NCBI GenBank assembly: GCA_963695675.1
Contig: CAVOGY010000002.1
Location: 310,001 to 374,000, forward strand
Direction of reading: 5' to 3'
DNA: 64,000 nt
Source: DASUPK01 sp963695675
Lineage (GTDB): Bacteria; Actinomycetota; Thermoleophilia; Solirubrobacterales; 70-9
The notes below the pieces were generated by a model. That model was given only the letters and a program-made list of their open reading frames with translations, had not been told where the DNA came from and made no database searches. The position numbers and the translations under genes were made by a program. Shown in pieces: positions 26,684-35,140 of this stretch; position 1 is the stretch's first letter, and the number at the start of each line of letters is the position of its first letter.

Positions 26684-27991
26684 ATGAACGCAAAGGAGAC
26701 CAGCTCGAAACGGGTTGCGCCGACATCAAAACGGGTCGCTCCTGGCGGAGCGCCCTCGCATCAACCCTCGCATAAGGAGCGCCACGCTGACCCGGGCAGC
26801 CTCGAGGAGCTCTCCGGGGCGATCGAGTCGGGCGCAGGCATGCCCGCCGTGGCCCGCGCCGCCGGACGTGCGCTGGACGCGAGCGTCGCCCTGATCGACC
26901 GGGCGAGCAACGTGCTCGCGGTCGCCGCCGCCTCCCCCGACGAGGAGAAGAAGCTGCTCGCGGGGGGCGGCGGCGTGGAGACCGTCGAGCTCCGGGTGGC
27001 GGACGCCTCCGTCGGAGAGCTCCGCTGGCGGCCGCGCGGCGAGAACGAGCCGGATGCCGCTCTGCTGCGCATGGTCGGCACGCTGGTCGGGCTCGAGTTG
27101 GAGCGCTCCCGCTCGCCCGAGTGGGCGACCGAGGAGGCTGCCGGCGACTTCGTCCGGGCGCTGCTCGACCGAGAGATCACCGACCGGGGCGACATCGAGG
27201 CGCGCGCCGCGGAGCTGGGCAGTGATCTGACCAGCGGGACAGGTGTGGTCATCGCACGCGCCGTGCCGCATGTGGCGCAGACCGGCGAGTGGCGGTCCCG
27301 AGTGCTGGCGATCGCATTGCGCGCGGTGAGGGCGGTGAGCGCCGGTGCCCTTGCGGCCGAGGGGAATCCGGAAGGCGAGGGGGCCGAGGTGGTGGCGGTG
27401 GTGCCGGCCGATGGCGATGAGCGCCTCGCCCGCGCGTCGGATGCGCTCGCCCGGGAGCTGGAGGAGGGGTTGAGCGGGTTCTCGATCAGCGTCGCCAGGA
27501 GCCGGCTCGCGGTGGACCCCGCGGACGTCTACCGGGCCGGGCAGGAGGCGCTGCTCGCCGCGAACGTCGGCGAGGGGGAGGGGGCGCGGGTGCTCGCCTT
27601 CGAGGACACCGGCGCCTACCGGCTGCTGCTGCCCGCGATGAGCGAGGACCCGGCGGAGCTCGAGCGCTTCTACTCGGAGACAGCGGAGCCGCTGGTCGCA
27701 TACGACGAGCAGTACGAGACCGAGTTGGTGGCCACAGTCGAGACGTATCTGGAGAACGACGGGAACGTGGCCGCGACCGCGCAGCAGCTGTTCACCCACC
27801 GCCACACGATCCGCTACCGGCTCGAACGAGCCCGTGAGCTCTGCGGCCACGACGTGACCTCCACCGAGGGGCGGGAGAAGCTCGGTCTGGGGTTGAAGGC
27901 GATGCGGGTTCTCGGAATCGCCGCACCGATTGGTCCCGCCGGGGAGCCGGGGACGGAGGGCGGCCGAGTACCTCACCCCGAGACCGAATAG
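26684..27991 (+). CDS. PucR/CdaR-family transcriptional regulator
   Basis: 435 residues. The C-terminal PucR-type helix-turn-helix is clear: ETYLENDGNVAATAQQLFTHRHTIRYRLERARELCG split over about 350-390. A GGDEF-like/CdaR middle domain precedes it. The N-terminal sensor region starts near residue 38 (GSLEELSGAIESGAGMPAVARAAGRAL). Residues about 9-30 are translated repeat B3, so the native start may be later or the element has extended the protein. The ligand is unknown. Confidence 0.82.
   Translation: MNAKETSSKRVAPTSKRVAPGGAPSHQPSHKERHADPGSLEELSGAIESGAGMPAVARAAGRALDASVALIDRASNVLAVAAASPDEEKKLLAGGGGVETVELRVADASVGELRWRPRGENEPDAALLRMVGTLVGLELERSRSPEWATEEAAGDFVRALLDREITDRGDIEARAAELGSDLTSGTGVVIARAVPHVAQTGEWRSRVLAIALRAVRAVSAGALAAEGNPEGEGAEVVAVVPADGDERLARASDALARELEEGLSGFSISVARSRLAVDPADVYRAGQEALLAANVGEGEGARVLAFEDTGAYRLLLPAMSEDPAELERFYSETAEPLVAYDEQYETELVATVETYLENDGNVAATAQQLFTHRHTIRYRLERARELCGHDVTSTEGREKLGLGLKAMRVLGIAAPIGPAGEPGTEGGRVPHPETE
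26707..26773 (-). repeat. Palindromic element B, copy B3 (nested, inside the pucR reading frame)
   Basis: On the minus strand the outer copy begins ATGCGAGGGTT. A complete inner copy follows: GATGCGAGGG, stem CGCTCC-GCCA-GGAGCG, ACCCGTTTTGATG. The outer copy then ends GCGCAACCCGTTTC. It is read through without a stop in the frame of the PucR-type gene. Confidence 0.75.
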
Positions 27992-28000
27992 AGCCTGGGG

Positions 28001-28480
28001 CTAGCCCGCGCGACGCTGGGCCGCGCGCGAGCGCGCGTAGGGCTCGAGGCCCTCCTTGGCCCGTGCGGCGGACCAGTTGTGGTTCCAGCGGAAGATCGGC
28101 CGCAGGATCGGGGTCAGGTAGCGGAGGAGGGGACGGTCCGCGTGGACGATCCAGTCGAAGCGGACGTGGACCTTGCCGTCGCCGTCCGGCGCCAGGGTCC
28201 ACTTTCCCGTCCCGGTGAGGTCGCCGACGACCTCGACCTGGAAGTGGATGGGCGGATCGAAGACGGTGATCTTCGATCTGGTCTTGAGCGTGTAGGGGAG
28301 CTTGCCCTTGAAGTGCTGCCTGGTCTCCACGCCCGGACCGGGCCCCTCGTCGCCGTCGACCTCGATGTAGACGGGCTTCCACCAGTCGGGGTAGGTGCGG
28401 GCGTCGGCGAGGGCTTCGAAGATCGCCTCCTGCGGCGCGTCGACCTCCCACTCGTCCAGGAACACGTACTCCTTGGCCAT
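28001..28480 (-). CDS. SRPBCC/polyketide-cyclase-type ligand-binding protein
   Basis: 159 residues. The pattern VFLDEWEVDAPQEAIFEALADARTYPDWW is the START/Bet v1-like first strand and helix pair. LPYTLKTRSKITVFDPP, GTGKWTLAPDGDGKVHVRFDW and a long C-terminal helix follow. These proteins bind hydrophobic ligands; the specific role is unknown. An AGGGGAGATGG site precedes the ATG. It is convergent with the PucR-type gene. Confidence 0.8.
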   Translation of the reverse strand: MAKEYVFLDEWEVDAPQEAIFEALADARTYPDWWKPVYIEVDGDEGPGPGVETRQHFKGKLPYTLKTRSKITVFDPPIHFQVEVVGDLTGTGKWTLAPDGDGKVHVRFDWIVHADRPLLRYLTPILRPIFRWNHNWSAARAKEGLEPYARSRAAQRRAG

Positions 28481-28612
28481 CTCCCCTCCTCAGTCGAGCT
28501 CGGGCGCTTGGAGAATATTCGCGCTTCGGCCCGGGCCGGATCACCCGTTCCGGCTTCCATCCAGCCCCAGGCCGAGCGAATGGCGGCGCTCAGGACCTCG
28601 GCCGCAACCTAG

Positions 28613-28685
28613 TTCCGGGGGGAGGAGTCGAACCCCCTCTTCCTGGACCAAAACCAGGCGTGCTAGCCGCGTACACCACCCCGGA
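28613..28685 (-). tRNA. tRNA-Gln (anticodon TTG)
   Basis: 73 bases. The acceptor stem is TCCGGGG/CCCCGGA with discriminator A. The D arm is GTG..CAC. The anticodon stem is CCTGG/CCAGG with loop TTTTGGT, giving anticodon TTG. The T arm is GGGGG-TTCGACT-CCTCC. The 3' CCA is not encoded, so it must be added after transcription. It reads CAA and CAG codons. Confidence 0.95.
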
Positions 28686-28800
28686 TCGGAGCCAGTCTAG
28701 GCCCGCGCACCGTGGGCGCCCGCACGGTTCCCGGCTCGGGCCGCACAGATCGTGTCGATATCCCGAACCGTGGTCGATTTGGTCGCAGCGATGACCCTCT

Positions 28801-28965
28801 ATGTCCGCGACGGATTGGGTCAGCAACCCTCCCCCTACCAGGCCAGACCGCGAGGCGGTTCGGAAGCACGCGCATCGCGTCGGGATGCCGGCCGACGAGA
28901 TCCTCGACGTCGCGGACACGGTCATCATCCGGCCCGATCCGGTGACGGAGACCAGCAGTACGTAG
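28801..28965 (+). CDS. Small hypothetical protein (54 residues)
   Basis: ATG at 28801, TAG at 28963. The peptide starts MSATDWVSNPPPTRPDREAV and continues with RKHAHRVGMPADEILDVADT and VIIRPDPVTETSST. Codon third positions are strongly GC and the sequence has a sensible helix (AVRKHAHRVGMPADEILDVAD). No good ribosome binding site is seen. It fills much of the otherwise unassigned 400-base gap between tRNA-Gln and glmU; the rest of that gap shows nothing I can assign. Confidence 0.45.
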   Translation: MSATDWVSNPPPTRPDREAVRKHAHRVGMPADEILDVADTVIIRPDPVTETSST

Positions 28966-29086
28966 GCGCGCGGGTGCGGCGGGCGGCCAGCGCGCGGCCC
29001 GCCGCCTTCGCGTCGCTCGGGCCCTGCCGTGGCGCCGCGCACTGGGGCGCCCGCCCCCGCAATCCGCACCGGATTACGATTTCGGG

Positions 29087-30484
29087 GTGAACGCCGCCCC
29101 GACGGCCCTGATCATGGCCGCAGGCCAGGGCACGCGCATGCGCTCGGCCGTGCCGAAGGTCATGCACGAGATCTGCGGGCGCCCGATGGTCGCCTGGCCG
29201 ATCCTCGCCGCCCGCGAGGCCGGCGCCGGCCGGATCTGCGCGATCGTCTCACCGGATCGGGACCTCTCGGCCGCCCTGCCCGAGGGCACCGAGACGATCG
29301 TCCAGCCCGAGCCCGACGGCACCGGCGGCGCCATGCGCGCCGCGGCCGACCTGATCCGCTCCTCTGAGACCGTGCTCATCCTCTCCGGCGACCATCCGCT
29401 CGTCTCGGCGGAGATCATCGGCGAGCTGATCGCGACCCACCGCGACACCGACGCCGCCGCCACGGTGATGACGACGGAGATGGACGATCCCGGCTCCTAC
29501 GGGCGGATCGTGCGCGGCGCGGAGGGGGAGATCGAGCGCATCGCCGAGGCCAAGACGGCGGGTGACGCAACACCGGAGGAGCTCGCGATCAACGAGGTGA
29601 ACGCCGGGACCTACGCCTTCGCCGGCGCCAGCCTGGCCGAGGCGCTCGAGCGCCTCACCAACGACAACGCGCAGGGCGAGTATTACCTCGGGGATGTCCT
29701 GCCGGTGCTCCGCGAATCGGGACTCCGCGTCTCCGCCTACCGCGCCCCCGATCTGGGAGTGAACCTCGGGATCAACGACCGCGCCGACCTCGCCCGAGTC
29801 GCCCAGGAGGCGCGCAGGCGGATCATGGTCGGCCATATGCGCGCCGGGGTCACGATCGAGGACCCGGGCGCCACCTGGATCGATGCCGACGTCGAGATCG
29901 CCGGAGACACGACGATCCTCCCCGGGACGACGCTGCGCGGCCAGTCCAGCGTCGGCGCGGGCAGCACGATCGGCCCGATGACGACGCTGATCGACTCCAG
30001 GGTCGGCGAGCGCGCCACGGTGATCCACTCCTACCTGAGCGGATGCGAGGTGTCGAACGAGGCGACGGTCGGCCCCTTCACCTACCTGCGCCCGGACGCC
30101 CGCATCGGCGAGGGCGCCAAGGCGGGGACCTTCGTCGAGATCAAGAACTCCGAGATCGGCCGCGGGGCCAAGGTCCCCCATCTCTCCTACATCGGCGACG
30201 CCGAGGTCGGGGAGGGATCCAACCTCGGAGCGACCACGGTGACCGCCAACTACGACGGCCGGAGGAAAAATCGCACCAAGATCGGCAAGAACGTCCACAC
30301 CGGTGTTGACACCACCTTCGTCGCTCCCGTAGAAGTCGGCGACGAGGCATACACTGGGGCCGGTTCGGTGGTCACAGAGGATGTTCCGCCCGGTGCTCTC
30401 GGCATCTCGAGGGCGGAGCAGAAGAACGTCGAGGGCTACGCGGAGAAGAAGGCGAAGGAATCGAGCGAGGGCGAGGACTCTTGA
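29087..30484 (+). CDS. glmU: Bifunctional GlmU: GlcNAc-1-P uridyltransferase / GlcN-1-P acetyltransferase
   Basis: 465 residues from a GTG. The nucleotidyltransferase signature is LIMAAGQGTRMRS..PKVMHEICGRPM. The linker leads to a left-handed beta-helix with hexapeptide repeats from about residue 255 (GVTIEDPGATWIDADVEI). The acetyl-CoA region includes KNSEIGRGAKVPHLSYIGDA and NYDGRRKNRTKIG. It makes UDP-GlcNAc for peptidoglycan. It overlaps prs by 4 bases. Confidence 0.96.
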   Translation: MNAAPTALIMAAGQGTRMRSAVPKVMHEICGRPMVAWPILAAREAGAGRICAIVSPDRDLSAALPEGTETIVQPEPDGTGGAMRAAADLIRSSETVLILSGDHPLVSAEIIGELIATHRDTDAAATVMTTEMDDPGSYGRIVRGAEGEIERIAEAKTAGDATPEELAINEVNAGTYAFAGASLAEALERLTNDNAQGEYYLGDVLPVLRESGLRVSAYRAPDLGVNLGINDRADLARVAQEARRRIMVGHMRAGVTIEDPGATWIDADVEIAGDTTILPGTTLRGQSSVGAGSTIGPMTTLIDSRVGERATVIHSYLSGCEVSNEATVGPFTYLRPDARIGEGAKAGTFVEIKNSEIGRGAKVPHLSYIGDAEVGEGSNLGATTVTANYDGRRKNRTKIGKNVHTGVDTTFVAPVEVGDEAYTGAGSVVTEDVPPGALGISRAEQKNVEGYAEKKAKESSEGEDS

Positions 30485-31509
30485 GCACGATCGAGCAGAC
30501 CCAGCCGATGACCGAGATCGTCCAGGACTACCGCAAGCGCCTGATGGTCTTCGGCGGGCGCGCCTCGGGTGAACTCGCCTCGCACATCGCCCGCAACCTC
30601 CAGGTCGATCTGGGCGACGTCACGCTGAAGACCTTCTCCAACGGCGAGGTCTACTGCCGCTACGAGGAGTCGATCCGCGGCGCCGACGCCTTCATCGTCC
30701 AGTCGACCGCGGCCAACGTGACCGAGGGGATGACCCCCAACGACGCGCTGATGGAGTTGCTGGCGATGATCGACGCAGCCCAGGGCGCCTCCGCCCACCG
30801 GATCATCGCCGTGATGCCCTGGTACGGCTACGCGCGCCAGGACAAGAAGTCGGCCCCCCGCGAGCCGATCTCCGCGCGGATCGTCGCCAAGTGCCTGGAG
30901 GGCGTGGGCGTCGACCGGGTCCTCACCATGGACCTCCACGCCGGTCAGGTCCAGGGCTTCTTCCACGTCCCGCTCGACCACATGACCGCGATGCCGATGC
31001 TCACCCAGTGGATCGCCGACCAAGGCTTCGAGGAGCAGCCGGTGATCGTCTCGCCCGACGCCGGTCGCGTGAAGACGGCCCGCAACTTCGCTCGCAAGGT
31101 GGGAACCACCTGGGCGGTGATGGAGAAGGAGCGCCCCGCCCAGCAGGTCGCCGAGATCGGCTACGTCGTCGGCGAGGTGAAGGGCAAGACGGCCGTCCTG
31201 GTCGACGACATGATCGACACCGCCGGGACCCTCACCGCAGCCGCCCGGACGGTGCTGGAGGAGGGCGCCGCGCGGGTGATCGCGGTCGCCACCCATGGAG
31301 TCTTTTCCGGCTCCGCCTACGAGCGGCTCGCCGCGGAGAACTCCGGCATCGAGCGGATCGTCGTCACCGACACCGTCCCGCAGCGACCCGGCGCGCCGGG
31401 CAACATCATCGTGCTCTCCGCCGCGCAGACCCTCGCCGACTCGATCCGGCGGATCTTCACCGACGACTCGGTCTCCGAGATCTTCGCCGGCGAGAACCAG
31501 CTCTTCTAG
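30481..31509 (+). CDS. prs: Ribose-phosphate pyrophosphokinase
   Basis: 342 residues from a TTG overlapping the glmU stop; an ATG at 30508 is a possible internal start. Typical signs: FSNGEVYCRYEESIRGADAF, MPWYGYARQDKKSAPREPISAR, the Mg-binding MDLHAGQVQGFF and the PRPP loop VLVDDMIDTAGTLTAAA. It makes PRPP for nucleotide, His and Trp synthesis. The glmU-prs pair is standard in Actinobacteria. Confidence 0.96.
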   Translation: MSTIEQTQPMTEIVQDYRKRLMVFGGRASGELASHIARNLQVDLGDVTLKTFSNGEVYCRYEESIRGADAFIVQSTAANVTEGMTPNDALMELLAMIDAAQGASAHRIIAVMPWYGYARQDKKSAPREPISARIVAKCLEGVGVDRVLTMDLHAGQVQGFFHVPLDHMTAMPMLTQWIADQGFEEQPVIVSPDAGRVKTARNFARKVGTTWAVMEKERPAQQVAEIGYVVGEVKGKTAVLVDDMIDTAGTLTAAARTVLEEGAARVIAVATHGVFSGSAYERLAAENSGIERIVVTDTVPQRPGAPGNIIVLSAAQTLADSIRRIFTDDSVSEIFAGENQLF

Positions 31510-31519
31510 GTTTACCCCC

Positions 31520-31556
31520 AAAAAACGGAAGCGGCCCGCGCGGGCGGGCCACTTCC
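31520..31556 (-). terminator. Leftward intrinsic terminator behind prs
   Basis: Read on the minus strand: stem GGAAG-(mismatch)-GGCCCGC, loop, GCGGGCC-(mismatch)-CTTCC, then G and six Ts. In the plus direction the hairpin is followed by TGGCGGG with no T tract, so its polarity is leftward. No minus-strand gene lies upstream of it. Confidence 0.7.
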
Positions 31557-31635
31557 TGGCGGGCGGGCCGAGGGGTGATCTCGACCAGTTGCCACCCTCC
31601 CCGTCCTGTGCGGGAAGTACTTAAAAGTGCGGATT
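31520..31635 (-). ncRNA. Candidate leftward small RNA between prs and the 31795 gene
   Basis: A minus-strand promoter-like pair is present: TTGATT (31664-31669), a 16-base spacer, then TATGAC (31642-31647). The leftward terminator at 31520-31556 closes the unit, giving an RNA of roughly 115 bases antisense to no annotated coding sequence. The area is AT-rich relative to its surroundings. It carries short direct repeats AAAAGTGyGGAT (31623, 31651) and ACGTCATA (31640, 31676). Purely predicted. Confidence 0.4.
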
Positions 31636-31794
31636 GGCTACGTCATACCCAAAAGTGTGGATAAATCAAACACAAACGTCATATCTCCGAGCGCCCCGCG
31701 GCTTCGAGGGCTTTGCGCCGGTTGGACTTGGCGCAATTCCGGGGCGGGGAGTAGGGTCGGGCATACCCATAGGGGGCAATCAAAGGAGTGACCA

Positions 31795-32151
31795 ATGGCT
31801 GATGCCGCACTGTTCATCGGGTGGGGTCAGGTGGTACGCGGACGCGAGAAGCGCGCTGTCCAGGTATTCAACGAGAGCGTCGAGTACTGGGGAGGGCTCC
31901 AGGGCGACGGCAAGATCGAGGACTTCGAGGTCGTCCTGCTGACGCCCCACGGCGGCGACCTCCAAGGGTTCGCCCTGCTGCGGGGCAGCGAGGAGCAGAT
32001 CAGCGCGCTCCAGACCGACGAGGAGTTCCAGCGCCGCGTCGTGCGGGCCGACCAGATCATCGAATCCCAGGGTGTCGTCGACGCCGTAGTCGGCGAGGGC
32101 ATCGCCCGTGCCATGGCGCAGTACCAGGGCGAGATCGACGACCTGGACTAG
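31795..32151 (+). CDS. Conserved-looking small protein, possible dimeric alpha/beta barrel
   Basis: 118 residues with a strong AAAGGAGTGACCA site before the ATG. A possible promoter is TTGGCG (31728)-18-TAGGGT (31752). The sequence runs strand (ALFIGWGQVV), helix (REKRAVQVFNESVEYWGGLQ), strands (EDFEVVLLTPHGGDLQGFALLRG), helix (EEFQRRVVRADQII). This order is like ferredoxin-fold EthD/ABM-type proteins. The function is not recognised. Confidence 0.7.
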   Translation: MADAALFIGWGQVVRGREKRAVQVFNESVEYWGGLQGDGKIEDFEVVLLTPHGGDLQGFALLRGSEEQISALQTDEEFQRRVVRADQIIESQGVVDAVVGEGIARAMAQYQGEIDDLD

Positions 32152-32160
32152 CCCCGTCGT

Positions 32161-32179
32161 TCGAGGCAAATCGCCTCGG
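32161..32179. terminator. Hairpin between convergent genes
   Basis: A CGAGGC-AAATC-GCCTCG stem, extendable by CCCC/GGGG outside, lies 10 bases after the 31795 gene and faces the convergent lipoprotein gene. No T tract. Confidence 0.45.
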
Positions 32180-32215
32180 GGAGCCGCCCAGACTCAGACC
32201 ACGCGACGCCTCGTC

Positions 32216-32611
32216 TCAGCCGCCGGCTGCGCCGACGCTCGTGATCCGCCAGTCGTCGTCTTGTCGGGCCAGCGAAATCATCAGGCTCACCGAAGCACCC
32301 GATTCACCTGCGGTCTCGAGGCGCGCGGTGGCCCGATCCCCGGTCTCGCTCACCGAGACGACCTTGATCTGTCGCCTCGCGATCCCGGAGCTCTGCTCGT
32401 CGAGGAATCCCGGGCACTTGTCGCCCCCCAGCTGCTGTCGGAGCTGGTCGGAGAAGAGCGCGCAGACCTGCTCGAAGTTGCGCTGATTCTGCGCTTCGAC
32501 GTAGCTCTGGGCGACGTCGCTGGCCCCCTGCTGGTCGCCCCCACCACAGCCGGCCAGCACCGGCGCGCAGGCCACCGCGATCACCGCCAACCGAATCCCT
32601 GCGGATCTCAT
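32216..32611 (-). CDS. Putative lipoprotein, NTF2-like fold
   Basis: 131 residues from the ATG at 32611; an ORF extends 6 codons further. The lipobox is APVLAGC, so it should be lipid-anchored outside the membrane. The mature part (SDVAQSYVEAQNQRNFEQVCALFSD, RRQIKVVSVSETGDRATARL, WRITSVGAAGG) has the helix-then-sheet pattern of small NTF2-like domains with two further Cys residues that may pair. No specific function recognised. Confidence 0.7.
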   Translation of the reverse strand: MRSAGIRLAVIAVACAPVLAGCGGGDQQGASDVAQSYVEAQNQRNFEQVCALFSDQLRQQLGGDKCPGFLDEQSSGIARRQIKVVSVSETGDRATARLETAGESGASVSLMISLARQDDDWRITSVGAAGG

Positions 32612-32645
32612 CGGCGCAGAGTCAATCATCTAGGGTGGTCCGCCA

Positions 32646-33422
32646 ATGTCCGCCGAGCCGGCAGAGGGCAAGCAGGAGGCGCGGGAGGGCGTCCCGGCGT
32701 ACCGGCGCATCGGCCACAAGGGCGCCGATGCGATCGCGACCGGGAACACCCCTGAGAGCTTCGACGCCGCAGTCGATCACGGCGTCGACATGATCGAGCT
32801 CGACGTCCTGCGCGCCAAGGAAGGGAAGCTGGTCGTCGCCCACGACTACCACGACGCGCTCGTGCGCCGCCCCATGGACCTGACGGAGGCCCTTGACCTC
32901 TTCCTCGAGCCACCCCTCGACCAGGTCGAGATCGACTGCGACCTGAAGCTCGCCGGCAGGGAGGCCGAGCTCGCCGGCGCCCTTGCTGGCCGCGGACTGC
33001 TGGAGCGGGCGATGGTCTCGACGATGGAGGTCGAGAGCCTCCTCAAGCTCAGGCAGCTCGAGCCTGACCTGCGACTCGGCTGGACCTACCCGAAGACCCG
33101 GCGAGACTGGACCCGGTACGGCTGGGCCGCGCCCGCCGTCGCAGCTGCGCTCTCGGCCATCCGCCGGCGCTTCCCCCGCATCCTCGAGAAGCGCGGCCCC
33201 AAGCTCGGAATCGACGCGGTCTGGGCATACCACCAGATCATCACGCCCAGGCTCGTCTCGGCGGCCGAGAAGGTCGGCGTCGAGTTGATCGCCTGGACGG
33301 TGGACGACGCCGAGCGGATCAGAGAGCTGCTCGCGGTGGGGGTGAACGGGATCTGCTCGAACGATCCGCGCCTCTTCGAGGTCGCCGAACGGCAGTTGGC
33401 CCCGGCGGCTGCGGGCGGCTAG
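32646..33422 (+). CDS. Glycerophosphodiester phosphodiesterase
   Basis: 258 residues. The GDPD motif is GHKGADAIATGNTPESFDAAVDHGVDMIELDV with first His in GHKG (Lys replaces the usual Arg of HRG). The second His is in VVAHDYHD. VEIDCDLK and the C-terminal IAWTVDDAERIRELLAVGVNGICSNDP complete the TIM-barrel family pattern. It hydrolyses glycerophosphodiesters to glycerol-3-phosphate. No signal peptide, so it is cytoplasmic. Its 3' end abuts repeat A6. Confidence 0.88.
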   Translation: MSAEPAEGKQEAREGVPAYRRIGHKGADAIATGNTPESFDAAVDHGVDMIELDVLRAKEGKLVVAHDYHDALVRRPMDLTEALDLFLEPPLDQVEIDCDLKLAGREAELAGALAGRGLLERAMVSTMEVESLLKLRQLEPDLRLGWTYPKTRRDWTRYGWAAPAVAAALSAIRRRFPRILEKRGPKLGIDAVWAYHQIITPRLVSAAEKVGVELIAWTVDDAERIRELLAVGVNGICSNDPRLFEVAERQLAPAAAGG

Positions 33423-33425
33423 ATA

Positions 33426-33524
33426 GACGGCTTCGCCGTCAGATCGCCGCCACAAGCGGCCGCCCCGCATAACCGCTCGGGGGCTTCGCCCCTCGCTCAT
33501 CGGGGAGCGGCCTGGTGGCGGCTA
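33426..33524 (-). repeat. Interspersed repeat A, copy A6
   Basis: Full length, inverted. Its TAG (33522-33524 on the minus strand) is the stop codon of the ABC1-kinase gene. The far end (GACGGCTTCGCCGTC, here a perfect 15-base hairpin) nearly touches the TAG of the convergent GDPD gene. Confidence 0.88.
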
Positions 33525-35060
33525 GACGCGGGTCGGCAGGCCTGGCGTCTGGGGTGTGCCGCGGCGCGAGAAGAAGCGCCACTCGACCTCGCCGAGCACC
33601 GTCGAGGGCGGGTCCGCGTAGACCCACTCGCGCATGATCCGGTGCCAGTTCGCCGTCGCGCGCAGCTGCGCCAGAACCGCGAGCAGGCCCGTCTCCATCC
33701 TCCGCCCCATGAGCTCGTCGGCCGGCAGGTTCTCCTTGCGCACCAGGTCGTAGAAGTCCGAGCGTGGATCGGAGGTCACCTCGATCATCTTCATCACCCG
33801 CTTCGGGGTGATCCGGACCTCACCGTCCTCGAGGTACCAGCCGCCCACCATCTTTACGTGCTCCATCAGCCGCTCGGCGTCGACCCTGCTCGTGTCGGCG
33901 ACGAAGCCGAGGTCGTGCAGCGCCTCTCGCAGGCCCTCGGGATCGTCGCGGCCCGCCGCGTCGACCGCCCGCTGCTCGAGCTGGATCTGCTGCGGCGTGA
34001 GTCGCTTGGTCATGCCGAAGTCGAGAAACGCGACCCGTCCGTCCTCCATGAGGATGTAGTTGCCCGGGTGGGTGTCGGCGTTGAAGTGCTGCAGGTGGTA
34101 GATCGAGCCGAAGCAGAAGCGGAAGACAATCTCGCCGAAGATGTCACGCTCGTCCTGCTCTAGCTGCTTGACCTCGTCGAAGCGTCTGCCCTCGACGTAG
34201 TCCGAGACCAGGACCCGGCGGCGCGAGTGCCGTGAGTGGACCTTGGGGACGAAGATGAACGGATGCCCGTCGTAGGCGCGGGCGAAGGCGCGCTGGTTCT
34301 GCGCCTCGAACTCGTAGTCGAGCTCCTCGAGCACACGTTCCCGCAGCTCGGAGGCGACCGCCTTGGCGTCGAGCCCAGGTGCCAGCACCTTGGCCAGCCG
34401 GACCAGGATGCCCGCGTTGGCGAGGTCCGACTCGAGCGCATCCGCGACACCCGGGTACTGGATCTTGACGGCGACCTTCGTGCCGTCCTGCAGGGTCGCG
34501 CGATGGACCTGGCCGATCGAGGCGGCCGCGAACGCCTCCTCCTCGATCGACGCGAAGACCCGCTCGGGCCGGTCGTCGTACTCCTCGGCGAGCACCGTCT
34601 GCACCTTCTCCCAGGGCATCGCGGGCGCGTGGGTGCGCAGCGCAGAAAGCTGGTCCTGATAGATCTCGCGGTATTCGGGGGGCAGGAAGTCGACGTCGAT
34701 GAAGGACGCCATCTGGCCGATCTTCATCGCGGCGCCCTTCATCTCGCCCAGGACGGAGGCCATCCTCAGGGCCGTCTCGAGGTGCCTGGTCTCCAGGCGC
34801 TCCTGTGCCTTCTCGTCCGAGCGCGCGACGTTGGCTGCCACCGTTCCGGCGTAGCGGGTGGCCTGGGTGCCGATCGCAGTGCCGAGCTTCGCCGAGCGCC
34901 CGATCCGCGTCTGCGGGATGCTGCCGCGCTGCTCCTCGGGCTCCTGCGGCTCGGGACGGCTTGCCCGGCTCTCCGGGTCGGCCCGGAGCTTGTCGACGCC
35001 CTTCCGCCCCGTGGGCTCGTCCTGCCGCTCCCTGGGATCTCTATCTCCGTCGCTGCCCAT
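33522..35060 (-). CDS. ABC1/UbiB-family atypical kinase
   Basis: 512 residues from the ATG at 35060. After a polar, charged N-terminus (about 75 residues), the KxGQ motif occurs as GAAMKIGQMASF and the Ala-rich loop as AAASIGQVHRATL. VAVKIQYPG gives the ATP-binding Lys, ELDYEFEAQNQ the conserved Glu, HFNADTHPGNYIL the catalytic loop and FLDFGMTKRL the Mg-binding DFG. These proteins are ATPases/kinases linked to isoprenoid-quinone or lipid homeostasis. No transmembrane C-terminus is seen. Confidence 0.88.
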   Translation of the reverse strand: MGSDGDRDPRERQDEPTGRKGVDKLRADPESRASRPEPQEPEEQRGSIPQTRIGRSAKLGTAIGTQATRYAGTVAANVARSDEKAQERLETRHLETALRMASVLGEMKGAAMKIGQMASFIDVDFLPPEYREIYQDQLSALRTHAPAMPWEKVQTVLAEEYDDRPERVFASIEEEAFAAASIGQVHRATLQDGTKVAVKIQYPGVADALESDLANAGILVRLAKVLAPGLDAKAVASELRERVLEELDYEFEAQNQRAFARAYDGHPFIFVPKVHSRHSRRRVLVSDYVEGRRFDEVKQLEQDERDIFGEIVFRFCFGSIYHLQHFNADTHPGNYILMEDGRVAFLDFGMTKRLTPQQIQLEQRAVDAAGRDDPEGLREALHDLGFVADTSRVDAERLMEHVKMVGGWYLEDGEVRITPKRVMKMIEVTSDPRSDFYDLVRKENLPADELMGRRMETGLLAVLAQLRATANWHRIMREWVYADPPSTVLGEVEWRFFSRRGTPQTPGLPTRV

Positions 35061-35140
35061 TGCCCTCACACATTTTCTATCCTGGCGCCCGAGCGTAGCC
35101 TGCCGGCCCCCTTCCGGGCGGGTGCGCACTGTACCCAGCG

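Noticed and set aside
28686..29086. Other open frames in the tRNA-glmU gap (for example 28752-29090 plus, 28590-29069 minus)
   Set aside because: Arg/Gly/Ala-rich translations without coding-type codon pattern; the minus frame runs through the tRNA gene.
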